Source: Notospermus geniculatus (lineage: Eukaryota; Nemertea; Pilidiophora; Heteronemertea; Lineidae). Taken from it: a DNA stretch of 64,000 bases. The stretch covers positions 31,436 to 95,435 of the forward strand of contig NMRB01002002.1 of the NCBI GenBank assembly GCA_002633025.1, read 5' to 3'. The notes under the pieces were generated by a model. The model made no database searches. It was not told the DNA's origin and saw only the letters and a program-made list of their open reading frames with translations. A program made the position numbers and the translations under genes. Positions within the stretch are counted from its first letter, which is position 1, and each line of letters begins with the position of its first letter. Shown here in pieces: positions 56,337 through 64,000 of the stretch.

Positions 56337-59300
56337 CTGGAAAAATAAGATGAGACTTTATGGCAGGGGTTGGGGCAAAACCATACTCCACGCAGCGTTG
56401 AAATTTTTTGATACTTGGACGAAAATTTTAACACTGCCATTGACGCTAGATCGCCATCTTGAAAATCTGGACGTCATCGTCGGTGGCCTGGTCTATCACG
56501 TGACGCGAACTTCTTTTTCAAAATGGTATTATTTGCAGAAAACAGTATTTATCTTGTCGAAAATGAAACAGAATAACTATATTATTACTTTATATCTACT
56601 CCAACAATGTTTGTATCACGTCACTCTATACCTTTATACGCCTACCTTCAATGATCTATATTGTAAGCGTAGAAAACGACGTGATGGGTAACCGCTTTAC
56701 AGATAAATGTAGAAGAATTTCTACTGTTCGCTCCGCGCGCGCTCTACTTTTCAAGATGGAAACCTAGCGTCGATACTAGTGGTGATATTCTCAGATATCG
56801 CCACCTAGCGTCAAGTTTGGGGCAAAACCAGCGATCCGGACTCCGTAGGTCAAACATTTTGCCACAGAGAACACTATCTCACTAGTGAATGCACTGTGAC
56901 GATTATCATAAATGCATCGACGTAGCTATACGCCTTTCCAACAAAGATATTGGTCTAACAGTTCTCACCATATGAGGTCAGAAGCTCCAATGGCCGCTGG
57001 CACGCTAAAGCCTAGGTCACATATCCACTCCGGGGCCCGTACGGCGAGTAAAAACAGACATTTTGACCAAATTCTACGGTGCCCAGTTTGATCTAGTTTA
57101 ATTTCCGCTTATCCAATGAGGCGATTTCGGCATAATTTAGCTTATATCTGAGTTTCAGTCTCAAAAATCCACAGCAAGCCGCTGGGTGGGGAAAATCGTA
57201 CGGCGCCCGGTGCATTTGTGACCTAGGCTTAAGCTGGTTAAGCGGGCCATCGGCACAAACGTTAGGTAAAATAACGAGGCCTGTCAAGTGCAAAATCGTG
57301 GACGTGTATCATCTGTGTTAAGATATAAGGCTGACCCTAACAATCCCCTTTCCCATCAGCCAATCATTCTACTCCTTAGTGAGTAACAGGTGTTCTGATT
57401 GGTTCCCACGTTCTTGCACTCGACTGTGGTGTAACCTTCGGAGAGAATGCATTCGGTAGTATTGTATCATGCTTGGACAATCAATGTCCCGGACGTAATG
57501 TGGGAGAACGAATTAGGCCACCATCTTTTTTGGTAAGGTCTATCGATGAACCCATTGAATCCAAATGGTTTGCGCCCACATTGGTGAAAGCTGAGTGCAT
57601 GTTCAGAGTGTTTCTCTCACCCTTGTCAACGTAGTCGCTCCCAAAATCCTTCCTAATGTTGTCAGGTAGAGACGCATGGACCTCACGGAATGATCTTTCT
57701 AGGTTGTCCCCGATGATATCGGTTCTGAACAAGCTTGGCTCAAGCATGGATACCTTTATGCCTTGTGGTTTTAATTCACGCCTGAAAACGGAGAAGAAAA
57801 CATTTGCAGATTCCGACTTCGACATGGGCAAGTCACCACTGCGTTACATCGCACATCGCCCTTCGAGAAATACACCGGTCCACGGCGTATCCGCTGCCTT
57901 TGAGAAGAGGAGGTCAATAAGAACCGGTGTTGTAAAATTTCCTCGTGGTACAAATAGTGGTAACCGAAGACCCCTGCCGAAGACCTGATATAAAGTGCAA
58001 TCTGATTGGTCGACCGGTAAAGTTGGCATCCTGCCAAGATACGCCGCGGACCGGTCTATTACTCGAAGGTTGATGTGCGATGTAACGCAGTGGGCAGCAG
58101 ATCGGCCTTCGATTATCGAAGATGGGGCAAGGGGTGGACACATCTGATGGCACTCGACTAAAGATGTATTATTCGCCAACTGTCTACGTGAAAGTTTTCT
58201 CCCGCAAGTTGGCTTTCTATGGTCTAATCAACCGTAAAAAATTATGGGCAGTCGCTTGTGTCTTTCGTCTCATTCATTGAAGAGGCGGAGACACACCTAT
58301 AGCGCGCCGAGGCGCCGAGTACCGTTTTGCTCGCTCTACGGACGAGTCTTCGTGAATGTGTAGTGAGCACAAGAAAATGCCTTTGAGGAGTTTGCCGGTC
58401 GGGTCCCTTTAAAGACGGGGTATGGGGACTATGTCTGCGTCAATTTCTCCCGCCAAGTTTTGGTATCCGTACCTTATTGCGTCAGAATAAGATTCGACTC
58501 CAAACTTTGAGATGCTGTACGGGATTGCCCCAGGAGAAGATAAAAATCCGCTTATACTGGACATATTGACGATCCGACCTTTGGCCTTCTTCAGTAAGGG
58601 TAGGAATGTTCTGGTCATGTCGACGATACCGAAGACGTTCACGTTCATCACAGTCATGTAGTGTTCCTTGCTCAGCCATTCCACTGGACCGATAGGATAG
58701 CCAATGCCAGCGTTGTTGACCAAGCCCCAGAGACCTAGAAATTGAGAGAAAACTGAAAACCTGCGTTCGGCAGTAAACCCATTGTTTTTCGCCCCGCTGC
58801 CTGTATAATGGGCGCGCAAAATCGCACATAATCCCGTGTACCAGCGGAGAAAGTCGAAGCCTGGATGGAACAAGTCCTAAGAGGGCAGTTTCGCACATCT
58901 GACGAAAAACGAAATACTAACTACGGTACGAAATTCAACTTCATTTCCAGGACCTAATGTGTTTCCGGAGGTGGTGCTGCCACAGATGTCCCTGCTGCCA
59001 GTGCGTCTTTTGGCACATCGCGTAACACCTAGGGAGTTATGGTAGGCCCACATCTTGACTTTTTACATTTCCACTTCGTAGGAAACGAAAGATAAATTTC
59101 AAAGTATAATATACACCGTAACTCTATCTTCTAACCTCACACGCTAAAAGACGGTCTTGCAGCAGCCGATATTTGTGGTACCAACCATCTCCTGAAATAC
59201 ATTACGTCGTGGAAATGAAGTCCAATTTCGTATTTCGTAGCCGACTAATACTTCGTGTTTCGTCAGGTTTGCGAAACCTCAATAGGGAGGTTTCGCAAGC

Positions 59301-59947
59301 GCCCGGTTACGACGACGTTGAGGTTTCGCAAGCGCCCGCATAGGGCATAAAACGACGTTTATCTATTGTTTGGGTATACCCACACAATAGATAAACGTCG
59401 TCGTAGGGCCTAACCGGGCGCTTGCGAAAACCTACTATTCTCCAGTAGGCGACGAGATTTAGGCTTAGCGCACATGTCCGACAAAACTCGATCCGTTAGG
59501 GGTGTTTTTAAAGTCGACTGACCCAACGCTGTCGACTCGTCATTCAGCCAGGACAGTCGATTTTAACAGACACCCCTAACGCATTGAGTTTTGTCGGACA
59601 TGTGCGCTAAGCTTAAGTCTAATCTTACCAGAACCGGCCGGTAGGACTGCCTTCACAATGTCACATGCCGCCTCAATGCTTTCAAGTTTCGTCACGTCAA
59701 GGGAAACCGTTTTCAGATTCCGCGAGGTCTGCTCCGTCAGTTTCTTCTCTCCCTTCTGAGTGAGGCATCCGGCGAACACATGGAACCCAAGCTTATCCAG
59801 CCTTTTTGCAAGAAGATTTCCAAAACCGGTGTCGCATCCGGTAATAAGAACGAATCGTTCACCGTAGTGTCCTATTTTCGGACGATGGACGAGCCAGTTT
59901 ATGATGTAGTAGATGGCGACGAATAAGGAAAGCCATATGAGCAACAT
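56122..59947 (-). CDS. Short-chain dehydrogenase/reductase (retinol/17-beta-hydroxysteroid type), complete, 4 exons
   Basis: Exons 59629-59947, 58473-58734, 57621-57781 and 56122-56336 join in phase to 318 codons plus stop, the normal size for this family. An N-terminal hydrophobic segment (residues 1-20, LLIWLSLFVAIYYIINWLV) suggests a membrane anchor facing the ER. The Rossmann motif TGCDTGFG (36-43), NNAG (113-116), a catalytic Ser in NMSSISG (about 166) and YSISK (Tyr179, Lys183) are all present. This pattern fits SDR9C-like retinol dehydrogenases and 17-beta-HSD type enzymes, which oxidise or reduce retinoids and steroids with NAD(P)(H) (family knowledge). The substrate is not predictable. 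Introns are filled with palindromic elements. Start ATG is the first in the exon. Confidence 0.9.
56390..56660. repeat. Dispersed ~250-bp element, inverted copy of 43005-43250
   Basis: Shared blocks include TTGATACTTGGACGAAAATTTT, CTAGATCGCCATCTTGAAAA and TATTATTTGCAGAAAACA (inverse at 43 kb). It lies in SDR intron 3. Confidence 0.8.
57008..57236. mobile_element. CCTAGGTCACAT palindromic element, compact copy
   Basis: AAGCCTAGGTCACATATCC and TTTGTGACCTAGGCTT bound it. Interior blocks (GCCCGTACGGCGAGTAAAAA, CAGCAAGCCGCTGGGTGGGG) recur scrambled at 21.95-22.3 kb. Confidence 0.75.
57430..57545. repeat. Dispersed repeat, partner of 6695-6812
   Basis: ATGCATTCGGTAGTATTGTATCATGCTTGGACAA and GGCCACCATCTTTTTTGG (quoted in parts of the pair) match the 6.7-kb copy. 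Here it is in SDR intron 3, past the chosen donor of exon 3. Confidence 0.6.
57621..57781 (-). CDS. SDR gene exon 3
   Basis: After CTCCGTTTTCAG the frame reads RELKPQGIKVSMLEPSLFRT and ends FGSDYVDK. Donor GTGAGA in phase 1 gives DK-VMDFAKYF with exon 4. The frame stays open further but the extra residues do not fit the family. Confidence 0.8.
57828..58100. mobile_element. Palindromic element in SDR intron 2
   Basis: CCACTGCGTTACATCGCACATC and inverse near 58075-58098 bound arms with CTTCGAGAAATACACCGGTCC-type sequence. Confidence 0.75.
58473..58734 (-). CDS. SDR gene exon 2 (catalytic core)
   Basis: After CTCAATTTCTAG the frame reads LWGLVNNAGIGYPIGPVEW and includes RIVNMSSISGF and YSISKFGVESYSDAIR; donor GTACGG. 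It carries the cofactor-stabilising NNAG and the catalytic Ser, Tyr and Lys. Confidence 0.9.
58879..59281. mobile_element. MITE family 2, uninterrupted copy
   Basis: GCAGTTTCGCACATCTGACG and CGTCAGGTTTGCGAAACC bound about 400 bp in SDR intron 1. It provides the reference order for the TTAA-interrupted copy at 18.5-19.7 kb. Confidence 0.75.
59284..59436. mobile_element. Palindromic element GGTTTCGCAAGCGCCCGG
   Basis: GGAGGTTTCGCAAGCGCCCGG occurs twice at the left side (59286 and 59319) and once inverted at 59412-59436, around ACGTTTATCTATTG and its inverse. It directly abuts the family 2 element. Confidence 0.75.
59462..59617. mobile_element. Palindromic element GGCTTAGCGCACATGTCCGAC
   Basis: The ends AGGCTTAGCGCACATGTCCG and inverse bound about 155 bp; it sits 12 bases past the SDR exon 1 donor. 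Relatives: 15680-15800 and 62595-62735. Confidence 0.8.
59629..59947 (-). CDS. SDR gene exon 1 (membrane anchor and cofactor motif)
   Basis: It starts at the ATG at 59947, encodes a hydrophobic N-terminus and VLITGCDTGFGNLLAKRLD, and ends in phase 1 before donor GTAAGA. Confidence 0.9.
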
Positions 59948-62190
59948 TCTGAAAAAAAGGCCCGGGGAGACTGGTTATAACTGGTACGTAAAACAAACAT
60001 CACAGACTCGTTAGCAGAGTTTCAGTAAAAGTGTAGGGACTGAGTGCTAAAGCGCTGACGTTGACACGAGGCCCCTTTCGAAAGTCGGCCATTTCGGCGC
60101 TAGGGTAAAACAAAACAAGTTTTGCCAGAAATTGCAGAAATAACTGCCAGAAACGCTTGGAATTTTGCAGAAATGTGATGATGGCCAAACCATTGAGAAA
60201 TGTGAGAAATATTTGGCCGGCGGTGTGTGCAGAATTGGCCGTAAAAAGGCCTAGAAGTGTAGAAAGAGTAGGCATAGCCTACATGCACATATTAGTAGGC
60301 CTATGTCTGCACGTCGTCACCAACGAAAAAGGGCTATGTGGTGACGAGGAGTGCGAGAACCCATGATTATCTCAGAATGTGATTTCGCAGACATGAATTT
60401 GTATGTGCGCTGCCACCATTGACATAGCGTGTGAGAAAAACCGTGTTAACGCGCATTTGATTTCAACGAACAACTGCTACTTATGATGGAACAGACATCC
60501 GGCGAAAGTCGGCCATTACAGCTCAGAAGGGGTCAACATTAACCTCGGCCTAGGGGTCTGATGCATTTGTACAGTTGGCTCCAGTGCTTTCCGTCGGCAC
60601 AGTGCACTAGGCCCAAGGTTTGTTTACCCCTTCTGAGCTGTCGCGGCCGACTTTCGCAGGATGTGTATAGTGTAGGCCTACCGGTACACCGGTGTACCAG
60701 GTACTGAGTGTATTCATGGTGTCATGCAAAACGGCTGATACCTAGGCCTTGCTAAGAATTTATGAGATGAAAAGTTTCCTCTATATGAATTGATGAAGAT
60801 TGGGCTTCCGAATAACAAAGGAAAACCTCATGAATATTATGTGTGTTGTTCAAATCGAGTTCACAATCGAATGATAGCTCCCACAGCCGATCATCATTCT
60901 GTCGTTTGTAGGCTTGTAGGCCATAAACGATGGCCTTATAAGTCAATGTAGGCCAAAGTCAATAGGCCCGTGATATAGTCTAAAAATGCCATATAGTACA
61001 GTCTAGACATGAAGAGCAGAAAAAAATTAGGTCACACACTCTCGTACATTCAAACTTTATCTTGGAAAGAATAGGCTGAGCCTGGTGGCGACATCCCCTA
61101 GCGAGTGAGCAGAAATCATATTGTTAAAGCGAATGGCTCGCGGGGTTTGTTTACATTTTTGGTGGTACCTTCCATAGAGTGAATCTAGCCTCCAGGCAAA
61201 GCCGTGCTCCAGCCATATGCAACACCTGTGCAAATATGCGAATGCAAACACTGGGGACGAGGTTCCATTAAAAATTTGTTAAAATGGGTTAATGACGTTT
61301 TCACATTCACTAGGTCAAGATGTACATTTTGTACTATTCCCATTGATTTTGAAGCGGCAGATTTTGCAGAATACGCCTCCAAAGTTTGGCTGTCTAATGC
61401 ATTTCCCATTAAACTAAAATCCTTCTTTTGCCTTTTCCTCAAAATGGTACTTGATATCGATGACCAACTGTCATGGCGCCACAACAAACCCCGCGAGCCA
61501 TTCGCTTTAAGTATGTTTATGAATATGGACCCTGCTGGCTACATTAGGGCCGTTTAGACGGCACCATTTTAAATCCACATTCCAGAGCGCATTGGGTAGC
61601 GTTTACACGTTCGAGTTTTGAACCACAATCGGATTCGATCGGCCCCAACAAGGACTCGGGTTTGGTTAGTGATAAAACCCGGAACGAAACGAAACGATGA
61701 AATCATCGAATGGGCATGATTTGGCAAGTCTTATTGTAATACCGATAATATTATTTAAGTGGTTAACGTAGAATCTCCTCCGACCCTTGCTTTATGCACC
61801 AACTGAATGAGAGTGAAGAAAACGCAGAACAAAAACCGGCGTAACTTGAGGAGCACCGAAGGGAATTTCGTACATGATGATTCTGATTGATTTTAAAATA
61901 CAATTTGATTTTGTGTGGTACAGTACGTCGAAAAAAGCCGTCAATCTCATGGCGGAAGCATCTGCAACATAATGAAACTTATTAGGCCTACGTATTCTCA
62001 AATTCCTTGCGAGTCCCATTTCATTTCGAGGATTTCACTTCGTTTCGTTTTTCGTTTTCTCAATATCAATATCAAAATCAAAATCAAAATCAAAATATCA
62101 ATATCAATATCAATATCAATATTTACATGAATAAAGCAACTTATATACGATTAATTTTTAATAATATTATCAAAACTAGATACATGTAAT
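59948..62190. other. Intergenic, no gene seen
   Basis: Palindromes lie at about 60500-60662 (CGAAAGTCGGCCATTACAGC arms). 60680-62050 shows no exon. A microsatellite of ATCAAT/ATCAAA units is at 62062-62122. Confidence 0.5.
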
Positions 62191-62342
62191 GGCCTATACA
62201 CACGATCCAATGTTTCATCCAATTTTTTGGAAATTCAGATTCCGGGCCTATTGGGGCTTCAGTGTATAAACCCGCTCGTAGGCCTTTACTGAGCATATTC
62301 AGAAAATTGGATGAAAAATTGGATCGTGTGTATCGGTCATAA
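62190..62342. mobile_element. Palindromic element ACACACGATCCAAT
   Basis: GGCCTATACACACGATCCAAT and ATTGGATCGTGTGTATCGG bound about 150 bp. A further GCGCACATTTGAGGC element with AAAGTCGACTGACCC arms follows at 62595-62735. Confidence 0.75.
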
Positions 62343-62902
62343 GCTTATCTATTTTTGATATTATGCATGTGAGCATGTCGCCACCATTTTTGATGTCACC
62401 AAATCATCCTGGATATCCAACATGTTTTTGTGTTCATTGAGGTATACAGGCAGTGATAGATCTAGGCCTTTCGGAAGCGCCAGTTGTATAGAGGCAGCCA
62501 ACCGGAAAAGAGCAGAAACGCATCAAATGCGTAGCCTTGTGGAACCGTCCAACCGCGAACAATAAAAATACATGTAGGAATGGGCCTACATGTAGGTCAA
62601 GCGCACATTTGAGGCAAACCCAATGCGGTAGGGGTGTTTTTAAAGTCGACTGACCCGACTGTATGACGAGTCCAGCAGCGTTGGGTCTGTCGACTTTAAA
62701 AACACCCCTGCCGCATTTTGATGTCGCCTTGGGGTTGAGTCGCTCTGAACTTGGCAGGTGGGCCAGACGAAATATTTGTGAATTTGAGTATTGTCTGTGT
62801 ATTGTGAAAATCTGACTGACACTATTTCGGTCACATTCACAATGTAGTTTACTAGGGCTGCTCCAGCTCGAACAGTGGGACTGAAGAACTGGCGTTGTCA
62901 AC

Positions 62903-63854
62903 ATGCCGTGTTATACAACGTGCGGTCCAAAGGAGACATCTCAAACTTCCCCGGATGGTCCCGATAGCACGCTTCCGGAGGAGAAAAAAACTGCAAGAGG
63001 GACCTGGTCCAGGAGGTTTGATTTCTTTCTCATAAGTGTGGGATACTCAGTCGGACTTGGCAATGTTTGGAGGTTTCCGTACTTGTGTTATCGCAACGGA
63101 GGAGGTATGATCATTTTTCTAAAGTCGACCATTTCGGCGCCGAGGGTAAAATCAAATGTTATGAGGGCCAATAGACAGTTCGCGAAATTAGCGGCCGCCA
63201 TTTTTTTGTAGATTTAGCCGAATTTTCGAACTTTTTCAAATATATTTTGAATATATTTTATTAGCTGCTTGCTTGCTAAAATATCTTATGCAATTCTAGT
63301 GGCTTACTGTATGATCTTTCTTTTTTGAACGCCTCTGACAGTGCAAAGTCCCATTGAAAAAACCTAAGCAACGGCTGCTAATTTCGCAAGCTGTCTATAG
63401 TAGCAGTCAGCCGCGCATATTTGCCAACAGATGGCAGCAAAGTCTTAGCGGACCAATGGAAAATGAAGGTCATGAAGGTCATTGCATCCTCAATCACCTA
63501 AGTATGGGTGATATCATGCCTCTCCCTCTACCACAGGCAGAGATATTTCAAAGTATCAAGTTTGGCCTTGACCTTGACCTCGGATCATCAAAGTCATTGC
63601 ATACATGTAATCGAAGTGGCATCCTCAACCTAAGTACGGGTGATATCATGCCTCTACCTCTACCACAGGCAGAGATATCTCAAATTATCAAGTTTTAAAC
63701 TGTTTACAAACCTTTTTTACAGGAGCATTTTTGATGCCTTATCTTTTGTTCTACACCCTACTTGGGTTGCCGTTGTTTTTCGTCGAGACATCATTAGGAC
63801 AGTTTACGAGTCTTGGTATCATCAAATTATGGCGGATTAGTCCATTCTTTAAAG
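62903..63854 (+). CDS. SLC6-family Na+/Cl- dependent transporter, first two coding exons, partial
   Basis: Exon 1 (62903-63104) starts at ATG with a hydrophilic N-tail and gives [20 protein letters not shown] followed by [17 protein letters not shown], the TM1 signature of the family with the sodium-binding G-x-x-N region. Donor GTATGA is phase 1. Exon 2 (63723-63854), after TTTTTTACAG, continues [19 protein letters not shown] and [14 protein letters not shown]2 of the same family; donor GTAGGG, phase 1. SLC6 proteins import amines or amino acids with sodium and chloride; the substrate needs TM3, TM6 and TM8, which lie beyond the window. The intron holds a palindromic element and a direct repeat. 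Confidence 0.92.
63165..63410. mobile_element. Palindromic element, partner of 5380-5660
   Basis: GCGAAATTAGCGGCCGCCAT, TAGCTGCTTGCTTGCTAAAA and GAACGCCTCTGACAG are shared in inverse with the 5.4-kb copy. It lies in SLC6 intron 1. Confidence 0.7.
63484..63697. repeat. Direct repeat of a ~78-bp unit in SLC6 intron 1
   Basis: Two copies of a unit containing GGGTGATATCATGCCTCT and CTACCACAGGCAGAGATAT start near 63484 and 63620. Confidence 0.8.
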
Positions 63855-64000
63855 GTAGGGATGACAGGTCAGGTTGTAATGATTCAATGGGCATCCTAGC
63901 TACGATAGAGGGCAGCACACCGAAACTCGGTCCTATACAATGGACGCCTTTTGTGTGGGAAATTGATCAGGACCGAGTTGCCAGTTTCATTTCAATAGAT

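Noticed and set aside
57481-57620. Longer SDR exon 3 reading into a repeat
   Set aside because: Residues after YVDK do not fit the SDR family, whereas donor GTGAGA at 57620 joins in phase to a typical C-terminal exon.

Overview
The window is animal DNA, not microbial. It shows spliced genes with GT/AG boundaries, long introns and very dense palindromic transposon remnants. The best guess is a marine invertebrate deuterostome, most likely an echinoderm, with a hemichordate or cephalochordate as alternatives. Supporting signs are a foldback element resembling the sea-urchin TU family, a local cluster of intronless Toll-like receptors, symmetric-phase exon arrays of extracellular domains, and frequent TAGGCCTA and TACATGTA words. 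The species cannot be fixed from this sequence.

Layout. (1) 87-21596, minus strand: the middle of a large extracellular protein built of fibronectin-III-like modules. Thirteen exons were found and their splice phases agree at every junction; both gene ends lie outside what I could find. Its largest intron (12.8-21.3 kb) carries, on the opposite strand, the last coding exon of a rhodopsin-family GPCR (17347-18180). (2) 25935-54199, plus strand: a gene with at least eight PAN/Apple-like exons that alternate strictly between two types (A-B-A-B-A-B-A-B), all phase 1-1. An 856-base assembly gap lies between the third and fourth pair. (3) 29591-45397, minus strand: three intronless TLR genes (signal peptide, LRRs, LRRCT, membrane helix, TIR), all inside one 20-kb intron of the PAN gene and antisense to it. 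(4) 56122-59947, minus strand: a complete four-exon short-chain dehydrogenase/reductase of the retinol/steroid type, 318 residues after splicing. (5) 62903-63854, plus strand: the first two coding exons of an SLC6 sodium/chloride-dependent transporter that runs off the window.

The rest is mostly non-autonomous mobile DNA: many families of palindromic MITE-like elements, often nested or abutting; a ~3-kb foldback element with internal tandem arrays; a TTAA-flanked element nested in another; two tRNA-derived SINE copies; palindromic elements that carry Pol III-type A and B boxes; and a 5'-truncated LINE. No transposase ORF was recognised.

The five loci are not obviously one pathway. The TLRs are innate immune receptors, while the PAN and FN3-like genes encode cysteine-rich or beta-sandwich extracellular modules of unknown ligand. 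The most striking features are the TLR cluster nested inside a duplicating PAN gene, an exact one-LRR (72-bp) duplication in one TLR, mosaic TIR sequences, and arrays of abutting palindromic elements.
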